Shown piece after piece: positions 7,467 through 14,885 of a stretch of DNA of 32,173 nucleotides. Within the stretch, counting starts at the first letter, position 1, and each line of letters starts with the position of its first letter. A program made the translations under genes and the position numbers. Below the pieces are notes generated by a model that was given only the letters and a program-made list of their open reading frames with translations, was not told where the DNA came from and did no database searches. The DNA is from an uncultured Spirochaeta sp. (GTDB lineage: Bacteria > Spirochaetota > Spirochaetia > DTKZ01), in contig CAKZQO010000307.1 of the NCBI GenBank assembly GCA_937140905.1, positions 1-32,173 of the forward strand, written 5' to 3'.

Positions 7467-9225
7467 GATCTACTGTAGTTCCCTGATCCGGACTACTTTC
7501 TAGATGAAACTCTACCCTTTGCCCGAACATAAGGCGAACTCGCCGTACGGTATTTACCAAACCAATATGTTCCGAGGCAATTGAAGCATCTTCTATTCTT
7601 TGTAACACTTCCGACACTCGATCTCCTGTCATCCCTCTTCCATCATCTCTCACCGTAAGATGAAAAAAACCACCCTCCCGTTTTGCTTCGACACGAATGT
7701 GAAGTCTCCTATTAGAATCATCCCCTATCCCATGGTTGATCGAGTTTTCAAGAAGTGGTTGCAGGAGCAGTTTGATGACTTTACAGGCCAACAATTCCCG
7801 ATCTATGTCCCATCGTACGCGAAAACGATCGGGGTAACGCAACGATAGGATCTCCAGATAGTAACGGGTGAACCGCACCTCATCCTTTAACTGAACCTCT
7901 CGGTGGACTGAATCAAGCGTATAATCCAGGATGCGGGACAAGCGGTCTACCATATACGTCACATCATTGGGGCCTCCAGTATAGGCCATTGCACGAAGAG
8001 AAATGGAGGTAAGGGTATTGAAGAGGAAATGGGGATTTATCTGAGCCTGAAGAGCCTGGAGTTCCAAGGCCTGTTCCCTTACCTTCAAATAGTTCCGTTC
8101 CAGAAAGGTGCGAACTATCTCATGGGTCAGTGCATAGAAACTATCTTCCCCTCCTTTCTCGATGGGTGCTTGAATGGAAAGCCCCTTCTCTGCTGCTTCA
8201 ATCGTGTCCAACATATATGCGATATTACGAAAGCTTCTCCGGGTAAAATAGATCACTGTTCCCAGGCCTAACAACAACGCTCCAAACGAAAGAATCACCG
8301 TCAAAGTTAAAAGAGTATAGGAGAGATGGTAGAATGTATCTCTTGGCACTAGCGAAAGATACAGCAGGGGATACTGGGCAGAAACAAGGTAAGAAGCCAT
8401 GAAGGTTTTTCCCCCTGTTTCGATCGAGAATATGTCTCGAACATCTTTACGATTGGTGAGGGCAGGCAGAATGATATTTGCGGGATCAACTTCTGAAGAT
8501 GTATGTACCAGTGTACCTAGAGAGGGATGTACGACAGCGAACAGTTGTTCTTTTCTATTCGAAATGGATCTTAGGATAGAAACAAGGTATTCCAGTTTGA
8601 TGTTCACCACGATCAACCCTTGGCTCTCCAACGTATAGGGTTCTAGAATATTACGGAATAAGGTGAGCACTGGTTGGGAAAGCTTTAGAGAAGGGAAAAG
8701 TAGAATAGAACGTCGGTTCAACCAAAAGCGCAGTTCTTCTTTCTTCTCCTCTAACACTGACAGCCACTCGGTATCGTAGAACTTATCCATATCCACAATA
8801 CCTTCCTGATTCGTAATAAGTTTGGCTGGAACATACTTGTTGAAGACATAGAGTGAATAAAGGTACCGCCGCACGTTCATTGCCGTAAGGAGACTATCCA
8901 TGAAAATGCGGTACTGTTTCGCATCTTCCAGAGTTCGAATACCGCGTTCCAAAAGGTACCTGGAGATTTGATTGAATCCAGGATCCGTTGCCAGACTGAG
9001 AGCGAAAGAATCAGTTTCATTGAGAATCAACTCGAAAGTATCTCTAACCTGATTGAGATTCCGGTAACTAAGAGCAGAAAGTTCTTCAGATACATACTTC
9101 TGGGAAAAAAAGATTCCTATAGTTCCTAGCAACACGAAAAAAATAAACGGAACTGTTGAAACTCCTAAATACCGAAGATATAGATTCTTCTTTACTTTAC
9201 CACTGATTTTAGAACCTTGACTCAT
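7444..9225 (-). CDS. Membrane sensor histidine kinase, YesM family
   Basis: A 593-residue kinase with an N-terminal membrane helix (about 17-37), a large extracytoplasmic sensor region, a second helix at about 300-325, a HAMP-like linker and the His_kinase domain with H399 in INPHFLFN. The Bergerat ATPase has N-box LLENSINHG and G1 box DDGRGM. The start overlaps the stop of the AraC regulator by 4 bases (ATGA), so those two are co-expressed. No receiver gene lies in the same operon; the nearest is the convergent regulator at 6708-7466, which overlaps its 3' end. The signal is unknown; sugar or polyol sensing is suggested by context only. Confidence 0.92.
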   Translation of the reverse strand: MSQGSKISGKVKKNLYLRYLGVSTVPFIFFVLLGTIGIFFSQKYVSEELSALSYRNLNQVRDTFELILNETDSFALSLATDPGFNQISRYLLERGIRTLEDAKQYRIFMDSLLTAMNVRRYLYSLYVFNKYVPAKLITNQEGIVDMDKFYDTEWLSVLEEKKEELRFWLNRRSILLFPSLKLSQPVLTLFRNILEPYTLESQGLIVVNIKLEYLVSILRSISNRKEQLFAVVHPSLGTLVHTSSEVDPANIILPALTNRKDVRDIFSIETGGKTFMASYLVSAQYPLLYLSLVPRDTFYHLSYTLLTLTVILSFGALLLGLGTVIYFTRRSFRNIAYMLDTIEAAEKGLSIQAPIEKGGEDSFYALTHEIVRTFLERNYLKVREQALELQALQAQINPHFLFNTLTSISLRAMAYTGGPNDVTYMVDRLSRILDYTLDSVHREVQLKDEVRFTRYYLEILSLRYPDRFRVRWDIDRELLACKVIKLLLQPLLENSINHGIGDDSNRRLHIRVEAKREGGFFHLTVRDDGRGMTGDRVSEVLQRIEDASIASEHIGLVNTVRRVRLMFGQRVEFHLESSPDQGTTVDLKIPIEK

Positions 9226-10007
9226 TGACTGCTATACCGAAAATCTGTAGGAGTCATACCGTACTTCCTATGGAAAGCGCGTATGAAACCACTCCCTGAT
9301 TCAAAACCACAAACCTCCGCAATCCGTTCGATAGTATAATTTGTTTCTTTGAGCATTTCCTCTGCCCGATGAAATCGTTCCTCTTGAAATAGTCTACGAG
9401 GAGAAACCCCCTTTACCTTATGGAAGAGCCTCCGTAAATGGGATGGGGAAACGAAAACAGCTTCTGCCACCCGTTCAATGGATATTGCCTCATGCATATG
9501 GTCTCGAAAGTACGATATGGCTCCAAATACAACCCTTTCCTCACTGTCTAATAGCCTGGTTCTGCTACAGTTCAAGTCCTCGGGTAATAAAAGAATACTC
9601 AGCTCGATCAGTAACCGTTCTGCATGTAGTTCCAAGAGAGCCGAACTTTCCCGGTACGCTTTTCCTGTTTCATCGAAGATTCTTAAAAGTGTACCAATTT
9701 GATCTTCCTTCAACTCTTTTTGTAAGAAGCCATTTCGAGAACAGAATTCTCCTAGAGGTTCCCGAACCCGAGAAAAATGGATTACCCGGATTTCGCATTC
9801 ACTATTTGGATCTCCTCCCCATCCATGGGGAGTACTAGGTGGAAAGACCCACAGGGTTAATGGCCTTACAGGATCGGAAGATCCATCCGGTTTCAATACA
9901 TGGCAGGTACCGGAAAGAAAAAGTTGAAACTCCCATCCTACTCGTCGATAAACAGGAATAGGACTCTTTCCATACCACCGTTTTCCTTCGTTCCAGTAAA
10001 GTATCAT
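9222..10007 (-). CDS. AraC family transcriptional regulator with N-terminal cupin-like sensor
   Basis: A 261-residue regulator. The N-terminal part (about 1-130) fits the AraC-type cupin ligand-binding fold: it has the PSTPHGWGG stretch near residue 60, often a metal or ligand loop. The C-terminal AraC/XylS double helix-turn-helix spans about 160-258, ending with GFESGSGFIRAFHRKYG and TPTDFR. It is the first gene of a two-gene unit with the sensor kinase. It is transcribed away from the Gfo/Idh/MocA gene at 10116, with 108 bases between them, so it is a good candidate regulator of that oxidoreductase. A purine stretch sits unusually close to the ATG, so the start is likely but not certain. 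Confidence 0.9.
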   Translation of the reverse strand: MILYWNEGKRWYGKSPIPVYRRVGWEFQLFLSGTCHVLKPDGSSDPVRPLTLWVFPPSTPHGWGGDPNSECEIRVIHFSRVREPLGEFCSRNGFLQKELKEDQIGTLLRIFDETGKAYRESSALLELHAERLLIELSILLLPEDLNCSRTRLLDSEERVVFGAISYFRDHMHEAISIERVAEAVFVSPSHLRRLFHKVKGVSPRRLFQEERFHRAEEMLKETNYTIERIAEVCGFESGSGFIRAFHRKYGMTPTDFRYSSQ

Positions 10008-10102
10008 CCTTCCTCTTCAATGAGCGATTCTGCATATTTTCCGATCGAAGGGGTCATTGGTCAATTCCCCTTTGACAGGGTACAGTATCTTTCGATGTTT
10101 TT

Positions 10103-10110
10103 AGAGGAGG
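10103..10110 (+). promoter_or_regulatory. Ribosome binding site of the oxidoreductase at 10116
   Basis: AGAGGAGG lies 5 bases before the ATG and fixes the start of the downstream oxidoreductase. The gap upstream also holds an inverted repeat (GTCAA, 7-base spacer, TTGAC near 10061-10077) that could be an operator. No convincing promoter pair could be chosen here for either direction. Confidence 0.75.
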
Positions 10111-10115
10111 CATAG

Positions 10116-11450
10116 ATGAGCACTAAAAGCCAGAAACGATACGCCATCGTAGGGTTGGGCAGTCGCTCTCGTATCTACTGGGAGGCCTTAAGTCAAAAGG
10201 AGTATCAACCTTATGGAAGCCTTGTAGCCTTCTGCGATGTCAACCAGAAGAGAATGAAATATGCCAACGAACTCCGTAAGGAGAAATACGGTCTTCCCCC
10301 GGTTCCCTGTTACACAGAGGATCGGTTCCTGGAAATGATAAGAAACGAAAAAGTAGACACTGTAATTGTCACCACAATTGATCGAACCCACCATCGATAC
10401 ATCATTCAGTCTATGGAAGCGGGATGTGATGTAATCACAGAAAAGCCACTCACCACCACAGCAGAACGCTGCGAAGCAATCCTCCAAACGGTAGAAAGAA
10501 CAGGAAAGTGTCTTCGAGTAACCTTCAATTACCGGTATGCTCCCCGTAACCAACGAGTGAAAGAACTCCTATCCCAAGGTGTAATCGGAACTATACTTTC
10601 TGTTCATTTCGAATGGCTTCTAGATACAAGACATGGAGCTGATTACTTTAGACGTTGGCATAGGGACAAACGCAACTCTGGAGGATTGATGGTTCATAAG
10701 GCTACCCATCATTTCGATCTGGTAAACTGGTGGCTGGATACTCGTCCTGTTTCAGTCTATGCATCTGGGGGATTAAAATTTTATGGTAAGGAAAACGCAG
10801 AATTAAGAGGTGAACGGTATCCATACACCCGAACCACTGGTATTCCCGATGCAAAGGGAAACCCTTTCGCATTGGACCTATCCCAGGACCTAAATCTAAG
10901 CCGGCTCTACTTGGAAGCTGAAACAGAAGACGGATATCTAAGGGATCAGAACGTGTTCGGGGATGGGATTTCCATAGAAGATGATATAGCAGTGTTGGTG
11001 AACTATCAGAATGGTGCTTCTATGAGTTATCATTTAACCGCCTATTCCCCCTGGGAAGGTTTTCGAATTGCCTTCAATGGCACGAAAGGAAGGCTCGAAT
11101 ACGAAGTAGTGGAAACCTCCTATGTTTCCGGCGCAGAAGAAGATATCAATCGCCCCGATATTCGGGATGCCAAAGAAATCCAAATTCAGGAAGAAGCCAC
11201 CGTTATCCTGCGACCACTCTGGGGGAAGCCTCACGGCATCCCTCTTCCCTCTGGACGTGCAGGTGGTCATGGAGGCGCGGATACAATTCTACTACACGAT
11301 GTATTCATAGGAGATCGGGAAGATCCGCTTGGGTTGCGGGCCGATCATAAAGCAGGAGCCTGGTCGATCCTTACTGGTATTGCCGCTAACAAGAGTATGG
11401 AAGAAAAGCGTCTAGTCTTTATCAAAGAAATTGTACCAGCAACGCTATGA
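10116..11450 (+). CDS. Gfo/Idh/MocA family oxidoreductase
   Basis: A 444-residue NAD(P)-dependent dehydrogenase. The Rossmann loop is AIVGLGSRSR near residues 9-18 and the catalytic-lysine motif is TEKPL near residue 110. A conserved histidine pair follows in HKATHHFDLVNWW. That HKxxHxxD arrangement is common in family members acting on sugars, inositols or amino sugars. The length is above the usual 330-400 residues, with extra sequence in the C-terminal half. It diverges from the AraC-kinase unit and is convergent with the TRAP operon. It shares little obvious sequence with the oxidoreductase at 2167-3357 beyond the family motifs, so the two probably act on different substrates. Confidence 0.9.
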   Translation: MSTKSQKRYAIVGLGSRSRIYWEALSQKEYQPYGSLVAFCDVNQKRMKYANELRKEKYGLPPVPCYTEDRFLEMIRNEKVDTVIVTTIDRTHHRYIIQSMEAGCDVITEKPLTTTAERCEAILQTVERTGKCLRVTFNYRYAPRNQRVKELLSQGVIGTILSVHFEWLLDTRHGADYFRRWHRDKRNSGGLMVHKATHHFDLVNWWLDTRPVSVYASGGLKFYGKENAELRGERYPYTRTTGIPDAKGNPFALDLSQDLNLSRLYLEAETEDGYLRDQNVFGDGISIEDDIAVLVNYQNGASMSYHLTAYSPWEGFRIAFNGTKGRLEYEVVETSYVSGAEEDINRPDIRDAKEIQIQEEATVILRPLWGKPHGIPLPSGRAGGHGGADTILLHDVFIGDREDPLGLRADHKAGAWSILTGIAANKSMEEKRLVFIKEIVPATL

Positions 11451-11500
11451 CTATTGAAGTAATAAAGCTATTCTACCTCGATTCGATGAGCTTTTGCTGA

Positions 11501-12787
11501 TTATACATTCCCCATGAAAAGTTTAGGCAAGATCAGGGCAATATCGGGAACGTACATCACCAGGAAGAACACCACAATGAGGATGCACACCATCGGCAGA
11601 ATCGGTTTCGCGATCTTTCCCATTGGGAGACCCGTTATGGCCGATGCCACATAGATATCGATGGCTACCGGAGGCGTGGCCATCCCGATGGCAAGGCCAA
11701 TAGTCAGGACTACACCGAAATGGAGCAGGTTCCCGCCTACCCCCGTTACCGCGGGAATGAAGATGGGGGTAAGGATGATGAGAGCCGAGGCTGTCTCCAT
11801 GAACATGCCCGCTAAGAGAATAATGATCCCTATCACAAGGTATACCAGCACAGGGATGTTCCCTGTAATCCCCAGCAAGGCGGAAGCCACAGCCTGGGGA
11901 ATCTGATAGAACGCCAGGCCCCAACCGAATAGTTTTGCCGTAGCGATGATGAACATGATCAACGCGGAAGTAACACCCGAGCCGATCACCAGGCGATAGA
12001 ACTTTTTGAAGTCCAGCCCCCTATAGATGAACACAGCCACAAACACTGAGTACACCACCGCAACGGCCGCCGCTTCCGAGGGGGTGAAGATGCCCGAAAA
12101 AATACCCCCCAGGATGATCACGGGAGCCAGTAGTCCCCAGAAAGAATCGAGGAACTTCCTCCACACCTCTTTCACAGGGAAGGAAGTACCTTTAGGATAG
12201 TTCCGTACCTTAGCCTTATACAATGCCCAAGCGATGAGTCCCAACCCCATCATCGTCCCCGGAATAAAGCCCCCCACGAAGAGTTTCGCTACCGACTCGC
12301 CGGCGATAACCGCATACAGGACCATGGGGACGCTTGGGGGAATCACTACTCCTATTGTCCCTGCCGAGGCGATGAGGGCTGCGGAATCGGCTACATCGTA
12401 CCCCTTGTTCTTCATGTCAGGAAGCAGGGAAGCTCCTACCGCTGCGGTAGTAGCGGCTCCAGATCCGGAAATAGCTGCGATGAACATGGAAGCTAACACC
12501 GATACCACGGAAAGCCCTCCGCGAACTCGGCCTAAGGCTGCTTCAGCGAAGGATACGATCCGCTCGGAAATACCTCCCTTCGCTAGGATGTCTCCTGCCA
12601 ATACGAAAAAGGGTACTGCCACAAGGGCAAACGAATTGTTTCCCTCCAACAAGGTTTGCGGTACCATTTGTAACGGGATTCCCATGCTAATGAACACGAT
12701 TAGGGCGGATAACCCAATGGCCAACCCAATGGGTACACCGATCAGCATGAGAACAAAGAAAGCCCCGAAGAGTAAGTACCCCATCAA
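11501..12787 (-). CDS. dctM: TRAP transporter large permease, DctM family
   Basis: A 428-residue inner-membrane protein with about 12 hydrophobic segments. It has features of the DctM ion-transporter domain: ISGSGAATTAAVGASLLPDM near residue 110, then GTIGVVIPPSVPM. It is the substrate-translocating subunit and uses a sodium or proton gradient rather than ATP. Its start overlaps the stop of the small permease gene by 4 bases. The length matches the family norm (about 425). Substrate class cannot be fixed from DctM; TRAP systems commonly carry C4-dicarboxylates, keto acids or sugar acids. Confidence 0.95.
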   Translation of the reverse strand: MMGYLLFGAFFVLMLIGVPIGLAIGLSALIVFISMGIPLQMVPQTLLEGNNSFALVAVPFFVLAGDILAKGGISERIVSFAEAALGRVRGGLSVVSVLASMFIAAISGSGAATTAAVGASLLPDMKNKGYDVADSAALIASAGTIGVVIPPSVPMVLYAVIAGESVAKLFVGGFIPGTMMGLGLIAWALYKAKVRNYPKGTSFPVKEVWRKFLDSFWGLLAPVIILGGIFSGIFTPSEAAAVAVVYSVFVAVFIYRGLDFKKFYRLVIGSGVTSALIMFIIATAKLFGWGLAFYQIPQAVASALLGITGNIPVLVYLVIGIIILLAGMFMETASALIILTPIFIPAVTGVGGNLLHFGVVLTIGLAIGMATPPVAIDIYVASAITGLPMGKIAKPILPMVCILIVVFFLVMYVPDIALILPKLFMGNV

Positions 12788-13287
12788 TTCCCCCTTTCGA
12801 ACACGGCCACGATGGAATCAAAGATATGGAGAAGAGTCACCGCACCGGTTATGGGATACATCAGGTAAATCCACCGCATGGACAATCCCATCGCCGGGGT
12901 AACCTGAGTAGCTTCCGTATTCATCATCACCCAACCGAAATAGACAACGATTCCAAAAAAGATCAGGCCTAATACTGCAATGCACAATTGCAACCATTTT
13001 CGAATGGAGGAATCTAATTTTTCCAGGATAAAGGTGACGGCAATATGGCTTCCGCGCTTGAATCCGACTGCCATCCCTAGAAGGCTAACCCAAACGAGAA
13101 GAAAACTGGAGAGTTCCTCAGACCAGGTAAGGGCCGTAAAGAAGAATCGAAACACCACCTGCAGGAAGGTAACTCCCACAAGAACCAGAAGGGACACGAA
13201 GAGTGTCCCTTCCGTTATTGCATTTATTCTATCGCTCAAACGATGCAGAAAAGTTGCACCGCGCTGTCTACCTTCGAGCGACGCCAT
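12784..13287 (-). CDS. dctQ: TRAP transporter small permease, DctQ family
   Basis: A 167-residue membrane protein with four predicted helices, the DctQ layout. The second segment shows the family-typical WSEELSSFLLVWVSLLGMA stretch. It pairs with DctM in the membrane and helps dock the binding protein. It lies between dctP (9-base gap) and dctM (4-base overlap) in the standard gene order, which supports the call strongly. Confidence 0.93.
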   Translation of the reverse strand: MASLEGRQRGATFLHRLSDRINAITEGTLFVSLLVLVGVTFLQVVFRFFFTALTWSEELSSFLLVWVSLLGMAVGFKRGSHIAVTFILEKLDSSIRKWLQLCIAVLGLIFFGIVVYFGWVMMNTEATQVTPAMGLSMRWIYLMYPITGAVTLLHIFDSIVAVFERGN

Positions 13288-13296
13288 GCTCGTTGC

Positions 13297-14256
13297 CTAC
13301 TTCGTCTTTAGGATAGAGTCCAGTAGGTCTTTCCCGAACTTGCTTGCATAGGAGTCATACACGGGTTGCACGGCCTTGAGGAAGGCAGCAAGATCCGGCC
13401 GGGTGATCACCATCCCCTTGCTTTCCAGTTCCTTCAGCCAGGTGGCCTCGTTCCGATTGTCGTAATCCCGTTCGAACTGAGCAGCTTCCCTGGCAGCCTT
13501 TATCACAGCCTGTTGCTGGGCAGGGGTGAGTTTCTTCCAGGTAACGAGACTCATGATGATGGGCGCTGGGGCATAGGCATGTCGAGTAAGGGCAAGGTAT
13601 TTTTGGCTTTCATACAGTTTGAAGGCAACGATCACGTTGAGAGGATTCTCCTGCCCATCGATCGTCTTCTGCTGGAGAGCAGTCAACGCTTCTGTCCACG
13701 CCATGGGAACTGCGTTGGCTCCCAGAGCCTTGAAGGAATCCACGTAAATGGGATTCTGCATGAGGCGAATCTTCAGTCCCACCACATCCTCCGGTTTGTT
13801 CACCGGGCGTTTGTTGTTGGTAAGGTTCCGGAATCCTCGTTCAGCCCACGCTAGACCTTTCCAACCCTGGGATTCGAGGTCGGTAAACAATTTATCGCCG
13901 ATTTTACCATCCAATACCTTGTACGCATGTTCCGGATCTCGGAACAGGAAGGGCATGTCTACTACCCCAAACTGGGAAACAAAGTTTACGAAGGGACCCG
14001 AGGTAATGACTCCCGCGTCCACGATCCCCATCTTCATCCGTTCCAAAAGAGTTCGTTCATCCCCCAACACCGCGTTGGGGAAAATCGTTATCTTCACTTC
14101 CCCATTGGTATACTTTTCCGCGAGTTCCTTGAACTTGACAGCTGCTATATGAAAGGCATCCTGTTCGTTCACTACATGGGCAACTTTAATATCGATGGCA
14201 AGCAATGGGGACGCCAACACACCGATCAGTAACAAGACCGCACCGAAGCGTTTCAT
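13297..14256 (-). CDS. dctP: TRAP transporter substrate-binding protein, DctP family
   Basis: A 319-residue periplasmic protein with a signal peptide (basic start MKRFG, hydrophobic core, cleavage probably after LLA near residue 21). The mature protein opens with KVAHVVNEQDAFH and carries the DctP core stretch LKIRLMQNPIYVDSF, whose arginine usually binds the substrate carboxylate. It is followed by WTEALTALQQKTIDGQENP. I chose ATG 14256 over an upstream in-frame extension because it has a strong AGGAGGG ribosome binding site and begins the signal peptide. The carboxylate-binding arginine suggests an organic or sugar acid as ligand; this is inference from the family. Confidence 0.94.
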   Translation of the reverse strand: MKRFGAVLLLIGVLASPLLAIDIKVAHVVNEQDAFHIAAVKFKELAEKYTNGEVKITIFPNAVLGDERTLLERMKMGIVDAGVITSGPFVNFVSQFGVVDMPFLFRDPEHAYKVLDGKIGDKLFTDLESQGWKGLAWAERGFRNLTNNKRPVNKPEDVVGLKIRLMQNPIYVDSFKALGANAVPMAWTEALTALQQKTIDGQENPLNVIVAFKLYESQKYLALTRHAYAPAPIIMSLVTWKKLTPAQQQAVIKAAREAAQFERDYDNRNEATWLKELESKGMVITRPDLAAFLKAVQPVYDSYASKFGKDLLDSILKTK

Positions 14257-14290
14257 ACTAACCCTCCTATAAGTAAATAAATAGACTTTG

Positions 14291-14319
14291 ATTCTAAAGG
14301 GCTCTGACAGTACCGTCAA
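14291..14319 (-). promoter_or_regulatory. Sigma-70 promoter of the TRAP operon
   Basis: Read on the minus strand, TTGACG (14314-14319), a 17-base spacer and TAGAAT (14291-14296) form a good sigma-70 promoter. The expected start near 14284 gives a leader of about 28 bases that contains the AGGAGGG site before dctP. It lies back to back with the nrdR promoter, with 17 bases between the two -35 boxes. Confidence 0.75.
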
Positions 14320-14336
14320 GAGGCAGTTGATTCCTC

Positions 14337-14365
14337 TTGCAACCCAACCCATAGTGTGCTATACT
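14337..14365 (+). promoter_or_regulatory. Sigma-70 promoter of the nrd operon
   Basis: TTGCAA (14337-14342), a 17-base spacer and TATACT (14360-14365) form a strong promoter pointing into nrdR. The predicted start near 14372 lies inside a perfect 14-bp palindrome (14363-14376). A leader of about 34 bases follows, with AGGG just before the ATG. NrdR-like boxes overlap the spacer and the leader. Confidence 0.75.
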
Positions 14366-14400
14366 CAAATTTGAGTGTAAACAGCCACCATATATAGGGT
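14342..14400 (+). promoter_or_regulatory. Candidate NrdR operator pair
   Basis: Two 16-base segments resemble the NrdR box consensus (ACACWATATATWGTGT, from memory). The one at 14385-14400, CCACCATATATAGGGT, matches about 13 of 16. The one at 14342-14357, ACCCAACCCATAGTGT, matches about 12 of 16. Their centres are 43 bases apart, close to four helical turns. One covers the promoter spacer and the other the leader, which is the expected layout for NrdR autorepression. The box positions are seen; binding is inferred. Confidence 0.5.
14363..14376. promoter_or_regulatory. Perfect 14-bp palindrome at the nrd transcription start
   Basis: ACTCAAATTTGAGT is a perfect inverted repeat overlapping the end of the -10 box and the predicted start site. 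It does not match the NrdR consensus, so it may be an operator for another repressor, possibly one responding to oxygen or redox state. The palindrome is visible; the role is inferred. Confidence 0.4.
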
Positions 14401-14405
14401 GAAAA

Positions 14406-14885
14406 ATGCGTTGTCCGCATTGCGGTAGCTTAGAGGATAAAGTGTTGGAGTCCCGTACATTAGCCGGAGGAGAGAGCATTCGAAGGAGAAGGGAATGTCT
14501 ATCCTGCGGGTACCGATTCACTTCGTATGAACGGATCGAAGAAAAACAGTTAATGGTGATCAAGTCCGATGGCCGGAGGGAGCCCTTCGATCGGTCCAAG
14601 CTGGAACGGGGAATACAACGGGCCTGCGAGAAACGGAACATTTCCCAGAACACGATTGAAGAATTGATTAACCAGATAGAGGACGAAGCAGCCATGTTAG
14701 GGAAAACAACCCATGAAGTGTATTCCAGGCAATTGGGCGAAATGGTCCTCAACAAACTGCACGATCTAGACAAAGTGGCGTACGTACGGTTCGCTTCCGT
14801 GTACCGCAAATTCTCCGACGTGGATGAATTCATCCGAGAGATCGAATCTCTCGGAACAAGTTTTACCAAAGAGGAGGAAGCATGA
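14406..14885 (+). CDS. nrdR: Transcriptional repressor NrdR
   Basis: A 159-residue regulator of ribonucleotide reductase genes. The N-terminal zinc ribbon has C3, C6, C31 and C34 (CPHC and CLSC). An ATP-cone domain (about 49-139) follows, with VIKSDGRREPFDRSKLERGI at its start. NrdR senses ATP/dATP through the cone and represses nrd operons by binding paired boxes; candidate boxes lie in its own leader. It is the first gene of the operon and overlaps nrdD by 4 bases (ATGA). Length and all metal ligands are standard for the family. Confidence 0.97.
   Translation: MRCPHCGSLEDKVLESRTLAGGESIRRRRECLSCGYRFTSYERIEEKQLMVIKSDGRREPFDRSKLERGIQRACEKRNISQNTIEELINQIEDEAAMLGKTTHEVYSRQLGEMVLNKLHDLDKVAYVRFASVYRKFSDVDEFIREIESLGTSFTKEEEA

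Noticed and set aside
11464-11494. Possible bidirectional terminator between the oxidoreductase and dctM
   Set aside because: AAAGCT and AGCTTT can pair, but the loop is 19 bases and there is no real T-run, so it is too weak to annotate.
12234-12902. A 222-codon plus-strand frame opposite dctM and dctQ
   Set aside because: It is composition-driven (alanine, proline, threonine) and fully antisense to a clear TRAP permease; it has no ribosome binding site.
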